From Planctomycetota bacterium (GTDB lineage: Bacteria > Planctomycetota > Planctomycetia > Gemmatales > Gemmataceae), in the NCBI GenBank assembly GCA_021781415.1, contig JAJXWW010000158.1, forward strand, positions 1 through 44,684: a DNA stretch of 44,684 bases, given 5' to 3'. This document shows, piece by piece, positions 24,691-33,707 of the stretch; within the stretch, counting starts at the first letter, position 1; each line of letters starts with the position of its first letter. Below the pieces are notes generated by a model. The model searched no databases. It had not been told where the DNA came from and saw only the letters and a program-made list of their open reading frames with translations. Made by a program: the position numbers and the translations under genes.

Positions 24691-27690
24691 CTAATGCGCT
24701 CGCAGCGCCTTTTCCAGTTCCGATTGCGCGACCAACGGACTTTGTAGTCGCAGGAGTCCACCGCCGTGCTGCCATAACAAGTCGCCTTTGCCCAGAAGAT
24801 AGGCGGCGTTGGGGTCGCCGAGAATCAATTTCGAGTTCGCCTCGTTGGCGACGTGAAAGGCGATTCGACCGGGTAAGTTCGCTTTCAGTAATGGTGTCAC
24901 GACATCCTTATCCGGTCGTTGCGTGGCCAGCACGAGATGAATTCCCGCCGCGCGGGCGAGAGCGCCGATTTGCTTGAGTAAGCCATTGAGCGCGGTCTTT
25001 GTCTCTTTTTGCACGAGCAACTCCGCGAACTCATCGACCACGACGACTACGCGCGGCAACAGCGTTTGATCCTCCAGCTGGCCGACATTCGTTTTCCGTT
25101 GCTGGGCGAGCATCTCGTAACGGTTCCGCGTTTCCTCCATGCACCACTCGAAAAGAGGCAGGGCCGCTTCCGCTTCGTAAGCAACGGGAGCGTGAAGGTA
25201 CGGGCTTTCCAGGGTTCCCAGGTTAAAGGTAACTCGTTTCGGATCGATTATGACGAACTGCAATTGCTCGGGGGCGAGGCGCATCGCCAGCGCCGCCACC
25301 AGCGCCCGCAGAAACTCGCTTTTGCCGCTGCCGGTTTGACCGGCGACAAGCAAGTGACAATCGGACGTATCGGACAAATCGAGCCAGTACGGTTGTCCGG
25401 CCACATCAACGCCGACGGGCAAAGCGGGACGATTTGCCAGGTCTACGGGAGCGTAGGCGAGTACCTCCGCCAACGCGACAGTTCGACGGTGCGGCAACTC
25501 GACATCCACACTGATGCAACCCGGCTGCGAATCGATGAGGGGCGCGTTCTTGAGACCGAGTTGAATTTTCAGGTCTGTCGTTTTGTCGCGCACTTTATTG
25601 AATGTCGTCCGGCTGCCGGTCGGCTCGATTTTCAACCGCGCGAACCCCGGTCCAATCTCGACGCCCACGGGAGAAACCGGCATTCCCCAAAGTTTGAGCT
25701 TGGCCGCGAGGACATTCAGTTTCTCAATCGCCCACGATTTGTCCTTAGTTCCCGATTCGCAGAGGTTGTCGTGCGGCGAAGGAGCCAACGCAACGGCACT
25801 GCCGACGGCTGGCACCACGATGGCGGAAGGGGAGCTAGCCGCTTCTTTGGTCGTTTCTGGCTTGCACCAGGCACTCAAAGATTTTAATAGATCGACATTG
25901 TCCAAAATAGACGTTTTCAGCAGATAATCCTGACAATCCTTGTACGACAGCGTTACGCTGTCGAGTTGCAATTCCTGCCCCGAGGCGCGGTCGAGGAAGC
26001 GAAGCAAACACTCCAAGCGATGCAGAGTGGCCAGGTTCTGATCGAGAGCAAACACGCGGAGTTTTTTGCCGAGAAGAGAGTCAAAATTCTCGCGAGTCTT
26101 GGACCCCATTTGAAACTCGACTTGACGATGCACCAGCAGACAGCCTGCCGTTTGCCCTTGCAGAGCAAGCTCAATGTCCTCGAAATAATAGCGGAAATTC
26201 GGCCCATTATTCAGCGTCGTGACGGGAACGACGACTCGATCCGTTTGCTTGCCTTCGGCGAGATCCACGGCAACGGCCCGTCGCTTGACTTGGCCGCGCT
26301 GGCGGAGGGCGTTTTCGGCCACATTGCGCACGCGGACGCCGGCCATATCCCTCCCCGCATCGCGGGCCAGGGTCAACAGTTCGTGGACGCCGCGATACAA
26401 TCGTTCTTCTTGGTAATCCGACCAAGTGACCGCCGGGTCGCGGGCGATGGACTCCAATTCGGCATTCCACATTTGCAGGAATAATTTGGCTGGGTCCGCT
26501 ACGTCTTTCGGGCGCGTTACATACAGCGATTCTTTGCGATGGCCCTCCAACCAACCGGCGAACAATTCACCGCAGCGTTGAATGAGCGAGCGCGGATTCT
26601 GCGAGCAATCGCGCACATACATACGGATGGACGCTTCCTCGAAGGGCCAGGTACTTCCGGGGTGAGGCTCTCGTCCGTTCCAACATTGCATCCGGCGAGC
26701 GACGAGTTCCACGGCCTGAGTCTCGGAAAGCTCTGAGACAATTAAGGGTTTTGCGACGCGCTGTTTAAATGCTTGGACCGAAAGCTCTTTGAATTTTGGC
26801 CATTCCGTCTCAAGGCAGCTAAGGATCAGCACTTGATTGGGAACTTGATGGATGATCTCAAGAAGTTCGGCAGAAACCTGCCTCGGTCCTTCGGGTTGCT
26901 TGAACGTCATCTCGATCTGATCGCAGCAAATGACCATCGGAGTTTGATAGCCGAGAAGAGGCGCGATCCCTTTGAGTACGTCGAGAGCGCTGGGTGGCCC
27001 AGCGTCCGTCGGCAACCCTAGCTGGGTAAGTTCTTCCATGGGTAGAAAATCGCCACGGAGCCATCGACGAGCCACATCGGCCAAGGGAGACCAACCCAGA
27101 GCCAAGGCGTTAATGACGGGAAATGGGATCTGGGGCAGCCGTCTTGCGATTGAGGAGGCCAGCCGTTGAAACGGAATAAGCGCCTTCACCGTTTGCACCA
27201 AGCCGAGAACCGCCATCGGGTCGGCTTGTAATCCAGAGAGTAACGACTGATATTGAGCGGCCAAGGAAGGAGGAAATGCGGCGACATATTCGACCAAAGA
27301 GGGCTGACAAAGGCGAGCTAGCGCCTGATGCAGCAAGGACGGCCGCCCGGAACGCTCTCGAAAAAGGTTCTCGACGACATGCGAACGAATTTGTTGCAAG
27401 GGCCGAGTAACGTCCTCGAAAGCCGGAACGAAGCTGAAGAGGACTTCACCGTCCAACTCATGGCCAATGCGGCCAAAGAGGTGCGTCTTGCCATAGCCGG
27501 GCGGTGCCAGCAATACTCGAATCATCTGGCTGGGGTCAGGTTTGACGTGTCCCTTCACCGCTCGGATTTGTTTGACGAGGTCGTCCGCGATCAAACGATT
27601 CAGGTCGATGACGTCCCAATCGGGACGAAAGTCCGATCCCGCATTCAGTCGGCTTTCGGAAAAAGGATTATCGGAGAGGAGCAGGCTCAT
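24691..27690 (-). CDS. Two-ATPase protein: AAA domain fused to FtsK/SpoIIIE domain
   Basis: The protein has 999 residues from ATG 27690. The N-terminal ATPase has Walker A in APPGYGKTHL (about 62-71) and Walker B-like VICCDQIE near 270, followed by helical regions resembling STAND or ORC-type ATPases. A linker leads to a C-terminal FtsK/SpoIIIE motor: AGQTGSGKSEFLRALV near 780, VVVVDEFAELL near 885, then HLVLATQRPDKDVVTPLLKA and the ending LGKGDLLWQHGGGLLRLQSP. FtsK domains pump DNA or protein through pores. I see no membrane helices, unlike chromosomal FtsK. Its ATG lies 23 bases inside the preceding winged-helix gene, so translation is coupled. The fusion plus its kinase and ATPase/PIN neighbours suggest a DNA-handling conflict system, unnamed as far as I know. 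Confidence 0.92.
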   Translation of the reverse strand: MSLLLSDNPFSESRLNAGSDFRPDWDVIDLNRLIADDLVKQIRAVKGHVKPDPSQMIRVLLAPPGYGKTHLFGRIGHELDGEVLFSFVPAFEDVTRPLQQIRSHVVENLFRERSGRPSLLHQALARLCQPSLVEYVAAFPPSLAAQYQSLLSGLQADPMAVLGLVQTVKALIPFQRLASSIARRLPQIPFPVINALALGWSPLADVARRWLRGDFLPMEELTQLGLPTDAGPPSALDVLKGIAPLLGYQTPMVICCDQIEMTFKQPEGPRQVSAELLEIIHQVPNQVLILSCLETEWPKFKELSVQAFKQRVAKPLIVSELSETQAVELVARRMQCWNGREPHPGSTWPFEEASIRMYVRDCSQNPRSLIQRCGELFAGWLEGHRKESLYVTRPKDVADPAKLFLQMWNAELESIARDPAVTWSDYQEERLYRGVHELLTLARDAGRDMAGVRVRNVAENALRQRGQVKRRAVAVDLAEGKQTDRVVVPVTTLNNGPNFRYYFEDIELALQGQTAGCLLVHRQVEFQMGSKTRENFDSLLGKKLRVFALDQNLATLHRLECLLRFLDRASGQELQLDSVTLSYKDCQDYLLKTSILDNVDLLKSLSAWCKPETTKEAASSPSAIVVPAVGSAVALAPSPHDNLCESGTKDKSWAIEKLNVLAAKLKLWGMPVSPVGVEIGPGFARLKIEPTGSRTTFNKVRDKTTDLKIQLGLKNAPLIDSQPGCISVDVELPHRRTVALAEVLAYAPVDLANRPALPVGVDVAGQPYWLDLSDTSDCHLLVAGQTGSGKSEFLRALVAALAMRLAPEQLQFVIIDPKRVTFNLGTLESPYLHAPVAYEAEAALPLFEWCMEETRNRYEMLAQQRKTNVGQLEDQTLLPRVVVVVDEFAELLVQKETKTALNGLLKQIGALARAAGIHLVLATQRPDKDVVTPLLKANLPGRIAFHVANEANSKLILGDPNAAYLLGKGDLLWQHGGGLLRLQSPLVAQSELEKALRAH

Positions 27691-28651
27691 AGACGGCACT
27701 CCCAAGCATGAAGTAGATTTCATTCTCGCCACGGATAGAGTCCGCGATTTGCTGTTCGGTGACGATGCCTCCGTCGCCGAGAGCAATCAGCCGTATCTGT
27801 TTCTCGCGGCGCAGATCTTTCAAAAGCGAATCCAGCACGTCATGGCTGGCGGCGTCCGCGCCAAAACGCTCGGCCACCACCCGGCGCAGTTCGTAGATGG
27901 GAACCATACCGTATTCGGCAAAGCATTCCTCCTTCAGCCGCTCGTATTCGCCGAGAACCTGAGCGGCGGTCGGTCGAGACGGCTTCACGGGCGGAGGATC
28001 GCCTACCGTCTTACCAGCCAGCCGCGCTGCGTTCAACAATGCGTTCAGTTGTTGACCGGAAAGAGAGATTTTTATCGTGTCGTATTGATCCGAAGCTCCA
28101 AGTAATTCCTTTCCTGCTTCCAAGAGGCGATAAGAAGCCGATCCCATACGCCCCTCAATGCGTTCGACCGATCCTTTACTACTTAGACTGTCGAGAATCC
28201 ACGCGATCAGCAGTCGATTGAGTTGAACGCTCTTCTCGTCTGGCTCCACTAATCCAAATCCCATCACGCGCTTGAGATTGTCGGTCCTTAATTTGTTACA
28301 AATGTCCGATAGGGAAACCTTTTGTTCGCCCCGCTTCAAGAGTAACAAAAGCAGATAGGATTTCTGGTACGGCAGCAAATGTCCGTCGTAGCCGAGGGGC
28401 GGCGGCGAAGGTCGGCGCAGAAACTCCTCGCCGGTTTCGGTCAGTTTGTAGCTTCGCCCACTCGACATCGCAGCAATATAGCCCTCTCGCAGGAGTTCCT
28501 CTTTCGCCTTCTCGATCTGCGTCAAATCCGCGCCGAGACGCCGTAGATCTTTGGCATTCGGCTTCAACTTCGACCGACCTAATCTCCTCGATTTCAGACC
28601 GCGCAGGCGTTGCAGTAACAAACGCTTCAACTCAAGGAGTGGCTCATTCAT
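27668..28651 (-). CDS. Winged-helix DNA-binding-like protein
   Basis: The protein has 327 residues from ATG 28651. I read ATG 28651 as the start because the sequence before it (from 28741) is not preceded by a ribosome site and looks non-coding. It contains repeated winged-helix-like units: IEKAKEELLREGYIAAMSSG and RSYKLTETGEEFL near 45-75, NKLRTDNLKRVMGFGLVEPD near 120, and YELRRVVAERFGADAASHD then LDSLLKDLRREKQIRLIALG near 270. This suggests tandem HTH folds for binding DNA. I recognise no family by name. It heads the cluster with overlap into the FtsK-like gene, so it probably recognises the DNA on which that motor acts or regulates the operon. Confidence 0.85.
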   Translation of the reverse strand: MNEPLLELKRLLLQRLRGLKSRRLGRSKLKPNAKDLRRLGADLTQIEKAKEELLREGYIAAMSSGRSYKLTETGEEFLRRPSPPPLGYDGHLLPYQKSYLLLLLLKRGEQKVSLSDICNKLRTDNLKRVMGFGLVEPDEKSVQLNRLLIAWILDSLSSKGSVERIEGRMGSASYRLLEAGKELLGASDQYDTIKISLSGQQLNALLNAARLAGKTVGDPPPVKPSRPTAAQVLGEYERLKEECFAEYGMVPIYELRRVVAERFGADAASHDVLDSLLKDLRREKQIRLIALGDGGIVTEQQIADSIRGENEIYFMLGSAVYEPAPLR

Positions 28652-28697
28652 CTTTCGGAACCCCATCCAAGTGGACCCGGATTGCAGGACACGACAT

Positions 28698-28728
28698 ATA
28701 GTAGAATCGTCGCGGTACGAATAATCAA
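28698..28728 (-). promoter_or_regulatory. Possible sigma-70-type promoter of the kinase/FtsK cluster
   Basis: On the minus strand TTGATT (28723-28728) and TACTAT (28698-28703) stand 19 bases apart, about 45 bases above ATG 28651. A second TTGACG lies at 28736-28741. The region is clearly more AT-rich than its surroundings. Spacing is longer than ideal, and planctomycete promoters are poorly known, so this is a weak call. Confidence 0.25.
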
Positions 28729-28796
28729 GTGTATACGTCAAATTCGTGTGGAATTCTTGCGAGAATTTCTGCCGGATGGGAGGCCTGTCACCGCCA

Positions 28797-31415
28797 TTAC
28801 TCGTACGCGATCGCCTCGGCGATGCGGAGGCGGGTGGCGTGGTAGGCGGGCCAGATGCCTACCAGCGAGGCCAACACCAGGGAGAGACCGAGGACGATGG
28901 CGGCGGGCTTCCACGGTGCCAACATCGGAAATACGAACCCGGCTTCGTCCGGTAGAATCAGGCAGATGGTGTACCACTCGATAAACAAGCCGACAAAAAA
29001 TCCTATCAGCGCTCCGAATAGTCCCATAAGTGCCGCCTCGGCCAGCACCGTGCCTAGAATCTGGCCGCGCGACGCGCCCACGGCGCGCAGCAAGCCCAAC
29101 TCGCGCCGGCGCTGCAACACCGAGATAAATAAGGCGCTCACCACGCCCAACAGCGTTACCAAACCGACGATGAAGAACTGCGCGTAGCCGAGTAGATAGA
29201 CGCGGTCGATGCCCTCTTCGACGCTCTTGTGCATGTCGGTGCGAGTGGCGGCGTAGAGCGCTTCTTGGCGGCCCCACTTCGACGCGATGTCGGCGCGGGC
29301 GGTCTCCGCGTCGGCTCCTTGGCGCAAATAAATATCCCAAATGTCCACGCAGTCGTCGCCGAACTCCTCGCGGAACCAGTCGCGGTCCACGAGCAAGGTT
29401 CCTCGATTCCAGGTGTAATCGACCATGACGCCGACGATCTCCAACGTCAAGGTGCCGTTGCGTCCGCGGATGGGAATGCGGTCGCCGGGTCGAACGCCAT
29501 ACAGCGACGCGAAGTTCTCGGAGACGAGCGCGGTGCTGCCTTCGCGCAGGCGCGGAAACTTGCCGAGGTTGCGAGCCAGCGAGCGCGTGCTGCCGTCGGC
29601 GAAAGCGCGGGTATCGACGGCGAGCATGAAGACGATGCGGTCGCGGAAGTCGAGCAGGTGAAAGCGGACGCCGACCGCCGCCTCAACCTGGGGCAAGGAT
29701 GTGAGCTTGTCGTGGAGCGAGGCATCCATCGGCTGCGTGAGGCTGGCCGCGTCGAGCGAGCCGCCGCAGGTCACGAACAGATCGGCGGCGATTTTGTCGT
29801 CGATCCAAGTGTAGATCGTTTGCTTGGTGCTGTGGATAAAGCCGGACAGACCGAGGACGAGTCCGGCCGTGGCGGCCAGGGCGGCGATGACGATGCCGGT
29901 ACGTCCGGGACTGCGGACGAGATTGTCGGCGGCGAGGCGCGCTTCCATGCCCAGGATGCTCCGCATCAACGGTCGCAACAGCCTGCCTATTCCCTCGGTC
30001 ACGAGCGGAATCAGCGTCAAAGCGGCGACGAACAGCAGAATGGCCCCCGCGAAGACGCCGATGCGGCGGGGCAGTTCGGCGCGATAGGCCACGGAGGCGA
30101 TACCGAGACAAATAAGAGTTAAGATAGCGAGAATATGGCCGATGCGATGGCGCAGGCGTCCGCGCGGCGGGACGCGGCGGACGGCGTCGGCGGGTTCCTC
30201 GGCGGCGGCTTGGAGCGAGGGAACCAGGGCCGCCAACATGGCCGCCCCCATGCCGGACAGGAGGGACACGCCCAATAACCTCGGCGGCACCTGCAGCGTC
30301 GTCCCGCTCATCGGCACGAAAACCTCATCCAGCACGCGCAACAGGGGTCGTAGCGTCAGCCAGCTCAACCCCCAGCCCAGAGGAAGCCCTAATACGGATC
30401 CGAGAAATCCTAAAAAAGCCGACTCGCCCAGAAACAGACCGGCTATCTGTCCGCGCGTCGCTCCCACGGAACGCAGGATGCCGATGTCGTGCCGCCGTTC
30501 GGCCACGCTGACCGACAACACGTTGTACACCAGAAACAAGCCGATTACCAGCGCCATGGCTCCGCCGATGTCGAAGCCCAACTCCAAGCCGCCGGTCACG
30601 TCGCGCACGGCGTCGAAGTTCGATTCCATCGTCCGCACCTCGGCGCGGTCGCCGACGAACGCGAGCAAGTGCTGGCGCACTTGTTCCATGTCCGCGCCCG
30701 GATCGACGCGGACATTGATTTGACTGACGTTTTCCGATCGCTGGGGAAAGACGAGTCGAGAAGCGGCGTTGGCATCCACAACGAGGAAATTGCCGTCCTC
30801 GAGCGCGGCGACATCGTTGAAGCGGATGCTGCCGAACAGCGACATCATTTTGCGTTTGCCGGAGGCCAGTGCCTCGAACGGTTGGTCGCCGATATTGTCG
30901 ATCAGGGTTTGCCTGAGCTTGTCGCCGGTGAGGGCGGGTATGCGGCCGAGAAGCGTCTCCTTGGCCAGTTGCGCCGCGCCGTCCCATTCGGTGGGATTGT
31001 GAATCCATTGGACGGCGATGCCGACTTCGTTCGCGCGCGGTGGTGTACCCTTCTTCGCGAGCCGCGCCACGTCGATGCCGAACAGCCAAACGGATCGGCC
31101 TTTTTTATCGAGCTGCGGCAGGGTGATGCGGCCCAAAACAACCGGCATGGCCTCTTCCACGCCGGGTATGCCGGCCTTGTCGATCTCGTCGGCCCAGATG
31201 CTCGGCACGCCGGTCTGTGCGTTGGTGATAACGAGGTCGGCCAGCTTCGCCATCGGATTGACGGCTTCGGGTGCTTGTCGGCCGAGGCTCTGATTGAGGA
31301 TGCGCGTGGCCACCAAAGTTGCCACTCCCAGCGCGATGCTGAGAACGATCAGCACGGCGCGGGTGGGATGCAACCGTAAGTACCCAACACTCAAACTGCG
31401 ATGCAACGACAGCAT
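28797..31415 (-). CDS. ABC transporter permease, FtsX/MacB-type double domain
   Basis: The protein has 872 residues from ATG 31415. It has two FtsX-type halves and about ten membrane helices: AVLIVLSIALGVATLVATRI near 20-40, GGAMALVIGLFLVYNVLSVS near 283, then LLGVSLLSGMGAAMLAALVP, IGVFAGAILLFVAALTLIPL, GIVIAALAATAGLVLGLSGF, FFIVGLVTLLGVVSALFISV and more. Large soluble domains lie between helices 1 and 2 and between helices of the second half. This is the architecture of lipoprotein-releasing or mechanotransmitting ABC systems. The ATPase gene follows on the same strand, upstream in transcription order, 53 bases away. No membrane-fusion partner is next to it. Substrate unknown. Confidence 0.93.
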   Translation of the reverse strand: MLSLHRSLSVGYLRLHPTRAVLIVLSIALGVATLVATRILNQSLGRQAPEAVNPMAKLADLVITNAQTGVPSIWADEIDKAGIPGVEEAMPVVLGRITLPQLDKKGRSVWLFGIDVARLAKKGTPPRANEVGIAVQWIHNPTEWDGAAQLAKETLLGRIPALTGDKLRQTLIDNIGDQPFEALASGKRKMMSLFGSIRFNDVAALEDGNFLVVDANAASRLVFPQRSENVSQINVRVDPGADMEQVRQHLLAFVGDRAEVRTMESNFDAVRDVTGGLELGFDIGGAMALVIGLFLVYNVLSVSVAERRHDIGILRSVGATRGQIAGLFLGESAFLGFLGSVLGLPLGWGLSWLTLRPLLRVLDEVFVPMSGTTLQVPPRLLGVSLLSGMGAAMLAALVPSLQAAAEEPADAVRRVPPRGRLRHRIGHILAILTLICLGIASVAYRAELPRRIGVFAGAILLFVAALTLIPLVTEGIGRLLRPLMRSILGMEARLAADNLVRSPGRTGIVIAALAATAGLVLGLSGFIHSTKQTIYTWIDDKIAADLFVTCGGSLDAASLTQPMDASLHDKLTSLPQVEAAVGVRFHLLDFRDRIVFMLAVDTRAFADGSTRSLARNLGKFPRLREGSTALVSENFASLYGVRPGDRIPIRGRNGTLTLEIVGVMVDYTWNRGTLLVDRDWFREEFGDDCVDIWDIYLRQGADAETARADIASKWGRQEALYAATRTDMHKSVEEGIDRVYLLGYAQFFIVGLVTLLGVVSALFISVLQRRRELGLLRAVGASRGQILGTVLAEAALMGLFGALIGFFVGLFIEWYTICLILPDEAGFVFPMLAPWKPAAIVLGLSLVLASLVGIWPAYHATRLRIAEAIAYE

Positions 31416-31446
31416 GAAGGATGTCCCAAGGGTCCGCGATTCGTCT

Positions 31447-31504
31447 AACCGGCAGCGTCGGCGGACGGTTAGACGCGAGTACTCGGCAGCTGACGCTGCC
31501 GGTT
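31447..31504. repeat. 13-bp inverted repeat overlapping the ATPase gene end
   Basis: AACCGGCAGCGTC at 31447-31459 pairs perfectly with 31492-31504. The right arm and most of the loop lie inside the ATPase coding sequence, which ends at 31469. The element therefore supplies the last residues NRQRQLPSTRV. It looks like a dispersed palindrome that inserted at the gene end and replaced its tail. Confidence 0.7.
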
Positions 31505-32230
31505 CGCCGGGTCGCGGCCAACCGGATCGGCGGTGAGGGATTGGCTGTTGCCCGTCAGCGCGTCGATGCCGGCGACAAGTCCATCGCGGACGTGGACGAG
31601 GCGATCGCCGTAGGCGGCGGCTTGCGGATCGTGCGTCACCATGACCACGCTGCGCCGACCCGATTCGGGCAGACTGCGCAACAGGTTCAAAATCTCGCGG
31701 CTATTGACCGAGTCGAGATTGCCGGTCGGCTCGTCGCACAGCACCGCCTCCGGTTCCAACACGAGGGCGCGGGCGACGGCGACGCGCTGCATCTCGCCGC
31801 CGGACATCTCTTCGGGATGATGCTCGGCTCGATGGGCCAAACCGACGCGATCCAGCGAGGCGACGGCGTGCTTCAACGCTCGGCCGCGCGGTTGGCCGTC
31901 GAGAAACAGCGGTAGCGCCACATTCTCCGCCGCCGTCAGCGTGGGCAAGAGGTTGAAGAATTGAAAGATAAAACCGATCTTTGTTCTGCGAAATCTGGAC
32001 CGCTCTCGATCCGGCAGCGTTTGCAGATCGCGCCCTTGGAACAGGGCGCGCCCGCTGCTCGGCGTATCGAGCGCTCCCAGCAGGTGCATCAACGTGGATT
32101 TTCCCGATCCGCTCGGTCCCATGATCGAGACGAACTCGCCGGCGGCAATCGTCAAGCTGACGCCCCGTACGGCTTGCACCGGCGCGCGTCCGGTGTTGTA
32201 GACTTTCGTGACTTCGACAAGTTCCATCAT
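31469..32230 (-). CDS. ABC transporter ATP-binding protein, LolD/MacB-like
   Basis: The protein has 253 residues, start ATG 32230 or the adjacent ATG 32227. All ABC motifs are present: GPSGSGKST, Q-loop at IFQFFNLLPTLTAAEN, signature MSGGEMQRVAVARAL, Walker B AVLCDEPTGNLDS and switch VMVTHD. The LLPTLTAAEN and GNLDS stretches place it in the LolD/MacB/FtsE branch. Its partner is the double FtsX permease just downstream. The last 25 residues follow a different sequence bias and come partly from an inserted palindrome (31447-31504), which should be harmless as it is past the fold. Confidence 0.96.
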   Translation of the reverse strand: MMELVEVTKVYNTGRAPVQAVRGVSLTIAAGEFVSIMGPSGSGKSTLMHLLGALDTPSSGRALFQGRDLQTLPDRERSRFRRTKIGFIFQFFNLLPTLTAAENVALPLFLDGQPRGRALKHAVASLDRVGLAHRAEHHPEEMSGGEMQRVAVARALVLEPEAVLCDEPTGNLDSVNSREILNLLRSLPESGRRSVVMVTHDPQAAAYGDRLVHVRDGLVAGIDALTGNSQSLTADPVGRDPANRQRQLPSTRV

Positions 32231-32248
32231 GGGACTAAGCTCCGAACA

Positions 32249-32905
32249 TCAAGCGCCGCGCTCCGCGCGAGCAAATAGCCGCTTCAACGGCAGGGCGAAA
32301 CCGGGCAGTACCTCGCCTCCGTCCAGGACGCCATCGAGTCCGATCTCTCGATACTGAGTGGGACTGGTATACGCGCGGGCAGACTGCTTCTTGAAGTTAA
32401 TTTCCCAAACGAGTCGCACTCCGCCTCGGAAATACTCTTCACGTTTGAGTTTCATCTCGCGGCGCGTGTTGCCTTTGCTGAGAACTTCCACGGCCAAATC
32501 GGAAACCAGGTCGGCAATCGGCTTGGTGGGAACTCGACGAACGGGCAATTTGTTCCATGAAATGAAAGAGACATCGGGCAGTCGAACCCTTCCGGGCACA
32601 ATACGCATCATGCTCTCGGCGGAGACACAAAATCCCATGTCGCGTTTCTCAAGATACGTCTCAAGGAAGTGCAAAAGCACGCCGCCGATGCGTCCTTCGA
32701 AGAATCCCACGGGCTTCTCCACGAGTGTGCCATCGACGAGTTCGCACAACCGCCGATTCGGTCCATCCACGAGGCCGATCAAGTCTTGCTCCGTCGCCGT
32801 GCCGGGAAAGGGCTGCCAACGCACGCGGGAGGCCGGGATGCCGCCGAGTCGCTTGAGGACATCGGCGACCGTCTCCACATCGGCAAACATGGGATTGAGA
32901 ATCAT
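32249..32905 (-). CDS. Uma2-family endonuclease-like protein (copy 1)
   Basis: The protein has 218 residues from ATG 32905. Uma2 proteins (DUF820) have a PD-(D/E)XK-type fold and are very numerous in cyanobacteria and planctomycetes. Their function is mostly unknown. Typical motifs are VRLPDVSFISWNKLP, LAVEVLSKGNTRREMKLK and REEYFRGGVRLVWEIN, which carry the Asp, Glu and Lys positions of the putative active site. It is the first of three tandem paralogues sharing N-terminal (LKRLGGIPASRVRW) and middle sequences. Its C-terminus differs from the other two (RLFARAERGA). Confidence 0.92.
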   Translation of the reverse strand: MILNPMFADVETVADVLKRLGGIPASRVRWQPFPGTATEQDLIGLVDGPNRRLCELVDGTLVEKPVGFFEGRIGGVLLHFLETYLEKRDMGFCVSAESMMRIVPGRVRLPDVSFISWNKLPVRRVPTKPIADLVSDLAVEVLSKGNTRREMKLKREEYFRGGVRLVWEINFKKQSARAYTSPTQYREIGLDGVLDGGEVLPGFALPLKRLFARAERGA

Positions 32906-32929
32906 CTACGCCTTCCCCTCAAAGATCGT

Positions 32930-33601
32930 TTACTTCGAGTCTTTCCCGCGCCGCCGTCCCACGCGGTCGAACAGCTGCTTCAGCGACAGAATGAATCCCG
33001 GCAACACGTCGCCGCCGTCCAGGACACCGTCGAGGCCGATTTCCTGGAATTGATTCGGGCCTGTGTACACGCGGGCGGACTTCTTTTTTGGATCGATTTC
33101 CCAAACGAGTCGCACTCCCCCTCGGAAATACTCTTCGCGTTTGAGTTTCATCTCGCGGCGCGTGTTGCTTTTGCTGAGAACTTCCACGCTCAAATCGGGA
33201 ACGAGATCGGCGATCGGCTGGGCGGGAAATTCGCGGTTGGGCAGCTTATCCCACGATACAAAGGTGAGGTCCGGTAGACGCACCCGCCCCGGCACGATCC
33301 GCAGCATCGCGGCTTCTCCGAAACAAACACCCAGATCGTGGGTATCTAGGTAAGTCTCGATAAAGTGCGCGAGTATAACGGCGACACGCGATTCGTACTG
33401 TCCCACGGCTTTCTCCACCAGAGAGCCATCGACCAATTCGCACAAGCGTTTATCCGGCCCATCCACGATCGCGATGAGATCCCGTTCGGTCGCCGTACCG
33501 GGGCTGGGATGCCAGCGCACGCGGGAGGCCGGGATGCCGCCGAGTCGCTTGAGGACATCGGCGACCGTCTCCACATTGGCAAACATGGGATTGAGAATCA
33601 T
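32930..33601 (-). CDS. Uma2-family endonuclease-like protein (copy 2)
   Basis: The protein has 223 residues from ATG 33601. It is very close to copy 1 at the N-terminus (MILNPMFA, then VETVADVLKRLGGIPASRVRW) and to copy 3 at the C-terminus (KQLFDRVGRRRGKDSK). It is thus a mosaic, as expected after tandem duplication and gene conversion. Putative active-site segments are VRLPDLTFVSWDKLP and LSVEVLSKSNTRREMKLK. The short spacer sequences above copies 1 and 2 are also near-identical, which shows that the duplication included the start region. Confidence 0.92.
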   Translation of the reverse strand: MILNPMFANVETVADVLKRLGGIPASRVRWHPSPGTATERDLIAIVDGPDKRLCELVDGSLVEKAVGQYESRVAVILAHFIETYLDTHDLGVCFGEAAMLRIVPGRVRLPDLTFVSWDKLPNREFPAQPIADLVPDLSVEVLSKSNTRREMKLKREEYFRGGVRLVWEIDPKKKSARVYTGPNQFQEIGLDGVLDGGDVLPGFILSLKQLFDRVGRRRGKDSK

Positions 33602-33659
33602 CTACGCCCTCCCGTCGAAGATCGTTTCGACACTATCCGCAAAGCCCCCCTCACCCCAA

Positions 33660-33691
33660 CCCCTCTCCCCCTGAGTACAGGGGGAGAGGGG
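33660..33691. repeat. 14-bp perfect hairpin between Uma2 copies 2 and 3
   Basis: CCCCTCTCCCCCTG at 33660-33673 pairs perfectly with 33678-33691 across a 4-base loop AGTA. The neighbourhood CCCTCACCCCAACCCCTCTC is a widespread dispersed palindrome in cyanobacteria and planctomycetes. It lies after the stop of copy 3 on the minus strand and may act as a 3' hairpin there. Confidence 0.8.
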
Positions 33692-33707
33692 CTTATCGGA
33701 CAGTTTC

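Noticed and set aside
24647..24775. Longer N-terminus for the kinase at 23336-24646
   Set aside because: It would overlap the FtsK-like gene, has no ribosome site and reads as a low-complexity shadow.
29229..31379. Several plus-strand frames of 190-300 residues
   Set aside because: They are antisense to the FtsX permease gene and share no motif with known proteins.
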